Positions 44,737-52,914 of a stretch of 64,000 nucleotides of DNA are shown in pieces. The position numbers and the translations under genes are program-made. How positions within the stretch are numbered: the stretch's first letter is position 1; each line of letters begins with the position of its first letter. The DNA comes from Paenibacillus sp. ACRRY (GTDB lineage Bacteria > Bacillota > Bacilli > Paenibacillales > Paenibacillaceae): the NCBI RefSeq assembly GCF_022346995.1, contig NZ_JAKRNM010000002.1, positions 372,001 through 436,000 on the forward strand, read 5' to 3'. The notes under the pieces are model-generated. The model was given only the letters and a program-made list of their open reading frames with translations. It had not been told where the DNA came from and ran no database searches.

Positions 44737-45638
44737 GTTTGATTGCAGGCACGGTCATCTCCCTGCCGGTTGATCGCGAAGTATCGCCCTTTGGATACTT
44801 TTTGACGACCGGATCGGAAGATGTACTGCTTCACTATACGGAACTCACACGGGATGTCAAAATTGGGGAGACGCTTGAGGTCTTTTTGTTCTTTGATACA
44901 GAGGACCGTTTGGCAGCAACGATGAAAAAACCACATCTCACGCTCGGCGAAATGGCACGACTGGTTGTGGCAGATATACACCCACGCCTTGGCTGTTTCC
45001 TTGAGATGGGACTTGGACGGCAGTTGCTGCTCCCCATCCGTGAATTGCCCGAATTGGAAGAACTACGTCCACACGTGGGCGATGAAGTTTTTGTTATTAT
45101 GGAACATGACAAGCAGGGACGTCTTCGTGCCAAATTGGCCGGGGAACGCGAGCTTGCTCCCCTGTCGTTCCACGCTCCAACATCATGGTTGAATGAATGG
45201 GTGGAAGCAACGGTGTACAAACCATTGCAGATGGGGACTTTTGTGCTTGTAGAAGGTGGAGTACTTGGCTTCGGTGCTATCGGTATGATCCATTCATCTG
45301 AGCGCAACAGAATGCTGCGGCTGGGTGAGAAAGTGAAGTGCCGGGTAACGCTGGTTCGTGAAGACGGGCGTGTTAACCTGGCCATGTCCCCTCGCAAAGA
45401 GGTAGGCCGTAACGAAGATGCGGACAAACTTCTTGCGTTTATGAAAGAACGCCCTATGGGCGGTATGCCTTATTCGGATGCCACTCCGCCGGATATCATC
45501 AAGCAGCGCTTTGGAATCAGCAAGTCTGCTTTTAAGCGTGCTTTGGGCAAGCTGATGAAAGACGGACTCGTGACGCAGAAGGAAAACTGGACGTACTTGG
45601 CGGACTCGGCTCCCAAGGAATCGAATGAAGACAAGTAA
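44733..45638 (+). CDS. cvfB: CvfB-type S1 RNA-binding protein
   Basis: A 301-residue protein of three S1-like domains and a winged-helix tail. Recognisable are the N-terminal DREVSPFGYFLTT, the second S1 domain LGCFLEMGLGRQLLLP and the third LVEGGVLGFGAIGMIHSSE; the end KQRFGISKSAFKRALGKLMK is the winged helix. CvfB (YitL) is a conserved virulence and RNA-binding factor in Firmicutes. The ATG overlaps the rsfS stop. Confidence 0.93.
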   Translation: MSLIAGTVISLPVDREVSPFGYFLTTGSEDVLLHYTELTRDVKIGETLEVFLFFDTEDRLAATMKKPHLTLGEMARLVVADIHPRLGCFLEMGLGRQLLLPIRELPELEELRPHVGDEVFVIMEHDKQGRLRAKLAGERELAPLSFHAPTSWLNEWVEATVYKPLQMGTFVLVEGGVLGFGAIGMIHSSERNRMLRLGEKVKCRVTLVREDGRVNLAMSPRKEVGRNEDADKLLAFMKERPMGGMPYSDATPPDIIKQRFGISKSAFKRALGKLMKDGLVTQKENWTYLADSAPKESNEDK

Positions 45639-45664
45639 TCGTTAACGACATATTGGAATGAGGA

Positions 45665-45713
45665 AGGGCAGGGCAAGGCTGGGTGAACTCCGGACGCCCC
45701 TGCTTTTTCTTTT
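45665..45713 (+). terminator. Terminator between cvfB and yqeM
   Basis: GCAGGGC pairs with GCCCCTGC (one bulge) followed by TTTTTCTTTT. It lies within an upstream extension of the yqeM frame, showing that this extension is not coding. Confidence 0.7.
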
Positions 45714-45750
45714 GGAATCGGAAAATGAAATTGAAAGTGCGGTGCCTGAC

Positions 45751-46521
45751 ATGTCTTACCGTAAATTTGCTTATGTGTACGATGAATTAATGGAAGATAT
45801 GCCTTATCCGGACTGGATAAGGTTTGCAAGAACAGCTTGGGAGCAGCACGGCATGCCCAAGAGCGTAGCCGAACTTGGATGTGGAACAGGGTCAATTACG
45901 ATCCCGCTGGTCAACTCGGGGTTTGAAGTGACGGGTATTGACCTGTCTGCGGATATGTTATCTGTAGCGCGAAGCAAAATGGAGGGAACCCCTCAAGGTC
46001 ATCGATTGTACCGGGAAGGCAGTGTTCGCTGGGTTCAGCAGGATATGCGGGATTGGAGAGTGCCTGAACCAGTAGATTCGGTAATCTCCTTCTGTGACTG
46101 CATTAATTATCTGCTAGAAAAGGAAGATGTCATTCGTACGTTCCAGCGTACCTACGAGATGCTGAAGCCGGAAGGGACATTCCTGTTTGATGTACACCAT
46201 CCTGACACCTTGATCCGTTATGAAGAAGAGCAGCCTTTTGTTCTGGATGAACGCTCCGTATCTTATATCTGGACCTGCGACATGGATCGTGAACGGTGTG
46301 AGATTGAGCATCATCTCAGCATCTTCTCCCGGGTGGATGATAGCGGCAAGGACATGTACCAGCGATTTGAAGAGGTACACGTTCAGCGTGCATACGACCC
46401 GGAATGGATGAAGCTGGAGTTGACCAAAGCTGGATTCAGGGATGTCCGTGTATATGCTGATTTCACATGGAAAGAAGCTGGAGAAGGCGCGCAGCGGCTA
46501 TTTTACGTCGCGGTGAAGTAG
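45751..46521 (+). CDS. yqeM: YqeM-like SAM-dependent methyltransferase
   Basis: A 256-residue class I methyltransferase. The N-terminus MSYRKFAYVYDELMEDMPY matches YqeM; motif I is VAELGCGTGSITIPL, then VTGIDLSADML and VISFCDCINYL. Start ATG 45751 is taken from homology; the frame is open to 45658 but runs through a terminator. The substrate is unknown. In Bacillus the same gene follows rsfS and precedes comER, so gene order is conserved. Confidence 0.9.
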   Translation: MSYRKFAYVYDELMEDMPYPDWIRFARTAWEQHGMPKSVAELGCGTGSITIPLVNSGFEVTGIDLSADMLSVARSKMEGTPQGHRLYREGSVRWVQQDMRDWRVPEPVDSVISFCDCINYLLEKEDVIRTFQRTYEMLKPEGTFLFDVHHPDTLIRYEEEQPFVLDERSVSYIWTCDMDRERCEIEHHLSIFSRVDDSGKDMYQRFEEVHVQRAYDPEWMKLELTKAGFRDVRVYADFTWKEAGEGAQRLFYVAVK

Positions 46522-46537
46522 GATTGTAGAAATAGGG

Positions 46538-46570
46538 AACCGTCCTTGTAACAGTGAGGGCGGTTTTTTC
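46538..46570 (+). terminator. Terminator after yqeM
   Basis: AACCGTCCT pairs with AGGGCGGTT (one G-U) across a nine-base loop, then TTTTTT. Confidence 0.85.
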
Positions 46571-46690
46571 TTGTTTTTTATGATGAAATGCATTGTCAGC
46601 AAGGGTGGAGAGAGCCATAATGGACGAGAATAGGAAACGCTTACCAGATCCTGATGGATAGAGTTCGTACTTATAAAAAGGTGGTGCTGA

Positions 46691-47647
46691 ATGGAAAGTA
46701 CATATAAAACGAGGCTGACTTCAGAACAACTGAATGCAATTGCCGAGCAACATTTTAATACAGGTATCAAGGAATATAGGGAAATGATTGACGGATGGGC
46801 CAACCATGCTTATTCTATCTCGCTTGGTGACGGGCAAGAGGTAGTGCTCAAAATCGCTCCTTCCAAGGTAGATAAACCATTGCGCTGTGAGCAGGATCTC
46901 CTGATGGCAGAAGTTCAGGCACTTCGTCTCGTGGAAGAGCTTCGAGATGTACCTGTCCCTCGTGTAATGGCGTGTGATACAACATACAGTCTTGCTCCGG
47001 CAGAGTACTTTATTATGGAATATATGCGCGGCACGCCTTATAACAAGGTGAAAGATCAGTATAGTGCAGCAGAGCAGGAAGAGATTGAAGAGCAGCTTGG
47101 TGCATTCAATCGCCGGATCAACGAGATCAAAGGTGAAAAGTTTGGTTATTTTTCAGACAAGAAACCAAAGTATAACACCTGGAAGGAAGCATTTCTGAGT
47201 CTGATGGATGATTTGCTTGCCGATGGAAAAGAGGCTGGCGTAAAACTTCCTATGGATTATGATGAACTTGCCCAATTGATTAGCGAGAAGTCGGATGTGC
47301 TGAGTGATGTCAACGAACCGGTACTCATTCACTGGGATCTGTGGGATGGCAATGTATTTGTCGAACAGGGACGGATTACAGCTATTATTGATTTTGAGCG
47401 CTGCCTTTGGGCGGATCCCCTGATGGAGCACTATTTCAGTCATTTTAATTATACAAAAGGATTTGTGAAGGGTTATGGCAGGGCCATCACAACCGATAGT
47501 GAACGAAAACGAAGAAGCTTGTACGATTTGTATTTTGATCTGATCCTGTGGATCGAATGCGAATATCGTCAATATGATAACAAGGAACACATCCAGTGGG
47601 CGCTTAATAACTTGGAAGAAGGAATCGAGCGATTTCGATTGTCCTGA
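46691..47647 (+). CDS. Aminoglycoside phosphotransferase-like (APH) kinase
   Basis: A 318-residue APH/ChoK-fold small-molecule kinase. Lys in VVLKIAPSK (about 50), the Brenner motif LIHWDLWDGNVFV (catalytic Asp, Asn) and IDFERCLWADP (metal Asp) are all present. Family members phosphorylate antibiotics, choline, homoserine or sugar amines; nothing here fixes the substrate, and resistance should not be assumed. ATG 46691 follows AAAGGTGGTG. It is inserted between yqeM and leuS. Confidence 0.85.
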   Translation: MESTYKTRLTSEQLNAIAEQHFNTGIKEYREMIDGWANHAYSISLGDGQEVVLKIAPSKVDKPLRCEQDLLMAEVQALRLVEELRDVPVPRVMACDTTYSLAPAEYFIMEYMRGTPYNKVKDQYSAAEQEEIEEQLGAFNRRINEIKGEKFGYFSDKKPKYNTWKEAFLSLMDDLLADGKEAGVKLPMDYDELAQLISEKSDVLSDVNEPVLIHWDLWDGNVFVEQGRITAIIDFERCLWADPLMEHYFSHFNYTKGFVKGYGRAITTDSERKRRSLYDLYFDLILWIECEYRQYDNKEHIQWALNNLEEGIERFRLS

Positions 47648-47696
47648 GCCGAATGAGGAAGAACAGCATTATATATAGTCAAAAAACCACGCAATA

Positions 47697-47725
47697 TTGA
47701 CTTTAGTCTTGCTTTTTTATATAAT
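47697..47725 (+). promoter_or_regulatory. leuS promoter
   Basis: TTGACT (47697-47702), 17 bases and TATAAT (47720-47725). The transcript would begin near 47732, giving a leader of about 345 bases. Confidence 0.85.
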
Positions 47726-47731
47726 GGTCCC

Positions 47732-48040
47732 GATATTGTATACATATTTCGATGATAAGGAACAGTAGTGGGTCCTGTACATGACAGAGAGTCGGCGGTT
47801 GGTGCAAGCCGATTGACAGTATTTCACGAACTCGCCTTGGAGAAATGCGGTGATTACACCATCCTGGCTTGAATGTTTGGCATTCGTTCAGGAATGGAAA
47901 TCCGCATCGGTTAACCGCCGTTACAGGTCCAAAGGGAGTGGATGACGAAGCACGTTCGTCCGCTAACTAGGGTGGTACCACGGGAATTCAACCTCTCGTC
48001 CCTAGCGCTGCAAACGCTATGGATGCTGAGGTTTTTTTGT
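47732..48040 (+). promoter_or_regulatory. T-box riboswitch controlling leuS (leucine specifier CUC)
   Basis: A complete T-box leader. Stem I contains the distal-loop sequence GGTTGGTGCAAGCC and, on its 3' side, the specifier loop GAACTCGCC with CTC (47831-47833), a leucine codon. The T-box core AGGGTGGTACCACGG is at 47969-47983. A terminator follows (47991-48038; TCC and TAGCG pairing with CGCTA and GGA, then seven T). Uncharged tRNA-Leu pairs with specifier and core and stabilises the antiterminator, so leuS is read through when leucine is short. Confidence 0.95.
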
Positions 48041-48077
48041 TGCAATAAATGTGAATAACCAAGAGGAGGAACAATAG

Positions 48078-50522
48078 ATGAGTGAGAATCACCAGCCGAA
48101 GCACGGCTATCAGCCGCAGGTTATGGAGAAAAGTTGGCAGCAGTACTGGGATGAGAACAAAACGTTTAAAACAGGTGAGGACCCAGGTAAACCGAAGTTT
48201 TATGCACTCGACATGTTCCCCTATCCATCCGGTTCAGGTCTGCACGTAGGTCACCCGGAAGGGTATACGGCAACGGACATCGTTTCCCGTTTCAAACGTA
48301 TGCGTGGTTATAATGTGCTGCATCCGATGGGCTGGGATGCTTTCGGTTTGCCTGCTGAGCAGCACGCTCTGGACACAGGCGAGCACCCGCGGGAAATTAC
48401 ATTCCGCAACATCGACAATTTCCGTCGTCAAATCAAGTCTCTTGGTTTCTCATACGACTGGGATCGTGAGATTAGCACAACAGACCCTGAATACTATAAA
48501 TGGACACAATGGATCTTCATCCAGCTGTACAAAAAAGGCCTGGCATATGTAGATGAAGTGCCGGTTAACTGGTGTGAAGCGCTGGGTACGGTACTGGCTA
48601 ACGAAGAGGTTATTGACGGCAAAAGTGAGCGCGGTGGTCATCCGGTTGTGCGCAAACCGATGCGTCAATGGGTACTGAAAATCACAGAATATGCTGAGCG
48701 CTTGCTGGAAGATCTGGAAGAGCTGGATTGGTCCGAGAGCATCAAGGATATGCAGCGTAACTGGATTGGCAAATCCACAGGTGCAGAGGTTGTATTTGCC
48801 ATTGAGGGCAGTGAAGAAGTTATTAAAGTATTTACAACACGTGCGGATACCCTGTTCGGTGCAAGCTTTGCCGTTCTTGCTCCTGAGCATGAATTGGTTG
48901 ATGCAATTACGACAGCGGAACAGCGTGAAGCCATTAAGGCTTACCAGGAGCAGGCTGCTCGCAAGAGTGATCTGGAACGTACGGATCTGGCCAAAGAGAA
49001 AACAGGCGTATTCACTGGTGCCTATGCGATTAATCCGGTCAATGGTGCAAAACTGCCTATCTGGATTGCGGATTATGTGCTCGCGGGATACGGCACAGGA
49101 GCGGTCATGGCGGTTCCGGGTCACGATGGTCGTGACTGGGAATTTGCGAAACAGTTCGGTCTGGACATCATTGAAGTTATCCAGGGTGGGGACGTAACAC
49201 AAGAGGCGTATGCCGGCGATGGACCGCATGTGAACTCCGACTTCCTGAACGGACTGAATAACGAAGAAGCGATTGCAAAAATGATCGCATGGTTGGAAGA
49301 GAGTGGTAAGGGAGAAGGTAAAACAACGTATCGTTTGCGCGATTGGTTGTTCAGTCGTCAGCGTTACTGGGGTGAGCCGATTCCAATTTTGCACCTGGAA
49401 GATGGCACAATGAAGACTGTACCGGAAGATCAACTTCCTTTGCTGCTGCCGGATATCGACCAGATCAAACCTTCAGGTACTGGGGAGTCACCACTGGCGA
49501 ACGTAACGGATTGGGTTAATACGGTGGACCCAGAAACGGGAATGAAAGCACGCCGCGAGACCAATACGATGCCACAGTGGGCGGGAAGCTGCTGGTATTA
49601 TCTGCGCTTTATCGATCCACACAACGACAAAGAGCTGATCTCCCAGGAGAAACAGCAGCAGTGGTTGCCGGTTGACCTGTACATTGGGGGAGCCGAGCAT
49701 GCCGTACTTCACCTGCTGTATGCTCGTTTCTGGCACAAAGTATTGTATGATCTGGGCGTGGTTAATACCAAAGAGCCATTCCACAAATTGGTGAACCAAG
49801 GTATGATTCTGGGAACCAATAACGAGAAAATGAGTAAATCCCGTGGTAATGTCATTAATCCGGATGAAATTGTGAATGAATTCGGAGCCGACACATTGCG
49901 TCTCTATGAGATGTTTATGGGACCTCTGGAAGCTACAAAACCGTGGAACGCTAACGGGGTAGAGGGCATGTACCGCTTCCTGTCACGCGTATGGCGTCTC
50001 TTCATCAACGAGGACACTGGAGCAATCAACGACAAGATTACTGTGGATGGCGGAACGGAAGAATTCAAACGCACAGCTCACAAAACGATTAAAAAAGTTA
50101 CGGATGATCTGGAACATCTGCGTTTCAACACAGCGATCAGCCAGTTGATGATCTTCATCAACGATGCTTACAAAGCCGATACATTGCCACGTGAAGCGAT
50201 GGAAAACTTTGTACAGCTCTTGTCCCCACTGGCACCGCACATGGCGGAAGAGTTGTGGAGCCGTCTTGGACACGAAGGAGGAATCTCCTACGTAGCTTGG
50301 CCGGAGTATGATGAATCCATGACGGTAGATGCTGAAGTGGAGATTGTTGTACAGGTCAACGGCAAAATTGTAACTCGTGCAACGATTGCTAAAGATCTCG
50401 ATGCACAGGGCATGCAAGACTTTACAATGGAACTGGCGCCTGTCAAACAGGCTCTGGAAGGCAAGACCATTCGCAAGGTCATTGCCGTTCCAGGCAAACT
50501 CGTTAATATTGTTGCCGGTTAA
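48078..50522 (+). CDS. leuS: Leucyl-tRNA synthetase
   Basis: An 814-residue class I synthetase. HIGH motif in [18 protein letters not shown], the editing (CP1) domain with [12 protein letters not shown] and [12 protein letters not shown], and KMSKS in [19 protein letters not shown] 48078 follows GAGGAGGAA. Its 3' end overlaps the convergent comER gene by 20 bases, and no terminator lies between them. Confidence 0.98.
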   Translation: MSENHQPKHGYQPQVMEKSWQQYWDENKTFKTGEDPGKPKFYALDMFPYPSGSGLHVGHPEGYTATDIVSRFKRMRGYNVLHPMGWDAFGLPAEQHALDTGEHPREITFRNIDNFRRQIKSLGFSYDWDREISTTDPEYYKWTQWIFIQLYKKGLAYVDEVPVNWCEALGTVLANEEVIDGKSERGGHPVVRKPMRQWVLKITEYAERLLEDLEELDWSESIKDMQRNWIGKSTGAEVVFAIEGSEEVIKVFTTRADTLFGASFAVLAPEHELVDAITTAEQREAIKAYQEQAARKSDLERTDLAKEKTGVFTGAYAINPVNGAKLPIWIADYVLAGYGTGAVMAVPGHDGRDWEFAKQFGLDIIEVIQGGDVTQEAYAGDGPHVNSDFLNGLNNEEAIAKMIAWLEESGKGEGKTTYRLRDWLFSRQRYWGEPIPILHLEDGTMKTVPEDQLPLLLPDIDQIKPSGTGESPLANVTDWVNTVDPETGMKARRETNTMPQWAGSCWYYLRFIDPHNDKELISQEKQQQWLPVDLYIGGAEHAVLHLLYARFWHKVLYDLGVVNTKEPFHKLVNQGMILGTNNEKMSKSRGNVINPDEIVNEFGADTLRLYEMFMGPLEATKPWNANGVEGMYRFLSRVWRLFINEDTGAINDKITVDGGTEEFKRTAHKTIKKVTDDLEHLRFNTAISQLMIFINDAYKADTLPREAMENFVQLLSPLAPHMAEELWSRLGHEGGISYVAWPEYDESMTVDAEVEIVVQVNGKIVTRATIAKDLDAQGMQDFTMELAPVKQALEGKTIRKVIAVPGKLVNIVAG

Positions 50523-51348
50523 TTTCACCGGCTCTAAATACTTCATCCAGCTTCAACAAGTCTTCTTCGTACTTGTCGTGGGTTGTATGGATAAGGCTGT
50601 CAAATACACCGTCCAGGCTGTTCTTCATTAAAGCAAGTGCCTGGGCGGTAATACCACCGGGAACGGCAACGCGAGCCTGAAGTTCTTGGGGTGTATATCC
50701 TCCTTCCGTCAGCAGCTTGCCTGTTCCGAGGAGCATTTCACCTGCAAGAGCACAGGCGTCTGCGCGTTTGATCCCTGTAAGTTTGACGGCACTCTCGATC
50801 CATTGTTCCAGGAAGAAGGATATGAATGCAGGTCCGCAGCTGGAAAAGTCGGATGTGATCCGGGTGCAGGCTTCATCGACTTGGTAAGGTCTGCTGAAGT
50901 GACTGAGAAGTCCCTCCAGAACGGATCGGTCTTCAGGGGTCATGCGTTCGCCATGAATGCACAGGGATGCTCCGCTGCCGACCTGGTGTGTAACGCTGGG
51001 GATGATCTTGGAGACTTTGCAAGGAAGTGAAGATTCCAGATGGCGCAGCTGCACGGGACTTGTAATCGAGACGATGATATGATTGGAATTTACAACAGGC
51101 AGAATGTCGTCAATAACATGCTTGAATTCGAGTGGTTTCACGCATAGAAATATGATGTTGCTTCGGATGACCGTTTCCCGATTGCTCTGTGATTCATGCA
51201 GACCGGGATAACGGAGGGATAACTGACGCACTTTGGAAGGGGTCCGATTGCTTGCGGCGATCTGCCGGGGCTCGAGTGCTCCGGATTGAATCATGGCATA
51301 GATCAGCAGGCTTCCCATGCTGCCGGTTCCGATAAATCCAACCTTCAT
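50503..51348 (-). CDS. comER: ComER, pyrroline-5-carboxylate reductase-like
   Basis: A 281-residue NAD(P)-binding protein of the ProC family. [19 protein letters not shown] is the Rossmann motif; [20 protein letters not shown] and [12 protein letters not shown] match the ProC C-terminal dimerisation domain. In Bacillus comER is transcribed divergently from comEA, exactly as here, and has been linked to sporulation entry and biofilm rather than to proline. ATG 51348 follows AAAGGAGG; the long upstream frame overlaps comEA and is spurious. Confidence 0.93.
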   Translation of the reverse strand: MKVGFIGTGSMGSLLIYAMIQSGALEPRQIAASNRTPSKVRQLSLRYPGLHESQSNRETVIRSNIIFLCVKPLEFKHVIDDILPVVNSNHIIVSITSPVQLRHLESSLPCKVSKIIPSVTHQVGSGASLCIHGERMTPEDRSVLEGLLSHFSRPYQVDEACTRITSDFSSCGPAFISFFLEQWIESAVKLTGIKRADACALAGEMLLGTGKLLTEGGYTPQELQARVAVPGGITAQALALMKNSLDGVFDSLIHTTHDKYEEDLLKLDEVFRAGEINRQQY

Positions 51349-51535
51349 TGTTTCAGGCCTCCTTTCATGCTTTACGGTACTGGCGCAGTTCGTTCCTTCT
51401 AGTCTATGCACCAGGACTTGTATGACATGACATGAAAAAAGCAAAGCTTTGATTTCATCAGCAACATTTAACGGTTCGGAAGCACCGCCCGTGTTCAGAA
51501 TATTTATTTTGAAGACAGGGAGAGGTGTGGAAGAC

Positions 51536-52126
51536 ATGAAATGGAAACAGGGAGTAGCCATTGCTGCTGCGGTACTAGGAAGTCTATTAATATTATGGTC
51601 GGGCAAAAGTGAACAGCCACCTTCTGGCTGGGAACCCATACAGCTCGGCACCGAGACGCCGACGAAAGAGCAGGAACCCTCTGCTGTGCAGTCGGCTGTT
51701 TTGGGTCAAGGCGAAGCAAACGTTACTGCGGATGAAAAAGCTAAGAAAGCTGCTGATGTCGCTGTTGCGGGGCAGATTGAACAGGCAAAACCCGTTGTTG
51801 AAGAGGCCGATTCAAATAGCGCATCAAACCAATCAGAGGTACCTTCATCAACTGCAACTGATACGGTACCTGCTGCGGAAGCTGCACAAGAAAATAACCA
51901 AACTGCTCAGCCTGCACAGGATATCGATAATGGCAAAATTGATGTCAATACAGCACCTGCTTCCAAACTTACGGAGCTTCCGGGCATAGGGGAGAAAAAA
52001 GCCCAGGCCATCATCGACTATCGAAATGCCCATGGTCCATTTACCAAAGTGAGTGATCTGACAAAGGTCAAGGGGATTGGGATGAAAATGTTGGAGAAAA
52101 TGGCCCCCTATGTTCAGATCCGATAA
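51536..52126 (+). CDS. comEA: ComEA, competence DNA receptor
   Basis: A 196-residue protein with one N-terminal membrane anchor ([16 protein letters not shown]), an acidic Glu/Gln/Ala linker (about 25-130) and a C-terminal helix-hairpin-helix DNA-binding domain ([32 protein letters not shown]). It binds transforming DNA outside the membrane. ATG 51536 follows AGAGGTG; the frame extends upstream without reason. Confidence 0.95.
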   Translation: MKWKQGVAIAAAVLGSLLILWSGKSEQPPSGWEPIQLGTETPTKEQEPSAVQSAVLGQGEANVTADEKAKKAADVAVAGQIEQAKPVVEEADSNSASNQSEVPSSTATDTVPAAEAAQENNQTAQPAQDIDNGKIDVNTAPASKLTELPGIGEKKAQAIIDYRNAHGPFTKVSDLTKVKGIGMKMLEKMAPYVQIR

Positions 52127-52236
52127 TTGCTTTAATAAAATGATTACGAGCAGTAAACCAAAGTTTTCTTATGTTAAGTCATTAAATATGCATTGCACAA
52201 AGTGTAACTTATTAACGAACGGGAGAGGAAACGAAC

Positions 52237-52758
52237 ATGAGTACAGCAGACGTACGCAAAGATTGGGATACTTATTTCATGGACATCGCTTATATGGTCT
52301 CAACCCGTTCCCGCTGTTCGCGGCGCCATGTGGGAGCCGTACTGGTTCAAGGTAAAAAATTGCTTGGAACAGCGTATAACGGTGCACCCATGGGCGTTCC
52401 CGACTGCTCCGAAGCGGGATGCATGATTTCTGAAGAGTATGAGCTGGTGGTAACGGATGGTCAGGAAGAAATGATCAAAAAGCAGCGGTGTATACGGACG
52501 ATACATGCGGAGCAAAATCTGCTTTTGTTCACCGATCGGAATGACCGTGAAGGGTCTTCCGTCTACGTGACGGATGAACCCTGCTGGACTTGCTCCAATA
52601 TGCTGGCGAACAGCGGCATTACGGAGATTGTTTTTCACCGCCCGTATCCTAAGGATACAGGCAAAGTAACACGTATGATGGCTCAGAAGGGGATAACGTT
52701 TCGCAGGTTGGAGAATTACCAACCACCGCGAGAGACCATGATGACGATTAGTGATTAG
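52237..52758 (+). CDS. comEB: ComEB, dCMP deaminase family
   Basis: A 173-residue deoxycytidylate deaminase. Zinc and catalytic residues lie in IHAEQNLLLF (H, E) and DEPCWTCSNML (Cys, Cys); CSRRHVGAVLVQ and TAYNGAPMGVP are typical. In Bacillus comEB is cotranscribed with comEA and comEC although it is dispensable for uptake. A terminator separates it from comEC here, implying attenuated read-through or a second promoter. Confidence 0.95.
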   Translation: MSTADVRKDWDTYFMDIAYMVSTRSRCSRRHVGAVLVQGKKLLGTAYNGAPMGVPDCSEAGCMISEEYELVVTDGQEEMIKKQRCIRTIHAEQNLLLFTDRNDREGSSVYVTDEPCWTCSNMLANSGITEIVFHRPYPKDTGKVTRMMAQKGITFRRLENYQPPRETMMTISD

Positions 52759-52835
52759 TGATTACCTAATGTGACTAAATATCGTAAACATAGGCAGGAC
52801 TTTTTAAAAAAATATTGCTTCGTGCATTTATGGGG

Positions 52836-52877
52836 AAGAACCCCCGGTTTAGCTGTTTCAGCTGCCGGGGGTTCTTT
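52836..52877 (+). terminator. Terminator between comEB and comEC
   Basis: AAGAACCCCCGG pairs with CCGGGGGTTCTT, with an inner AGCT/AGCT stem, then TTT. Stem very strong; T tract short. Confidence 0.7.
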
Positions 52878-52914
52878 GCGTTCATTTATTTAGGGTGGAG
52901 GGAGGAATAAGTTA

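Noticed and set aside
45658-45750. Upstream extension of yqeM
   Set aside because: It runs through a terminator hairpin and lacks homology; ATG 45751 gives the family N-terminus.
48450-49433. 327-codon frame antisense to leuS
   Set aside because: leuS is certain in the other strand; the antisense protein is Cys/Phe/Asn-rich with no family features.
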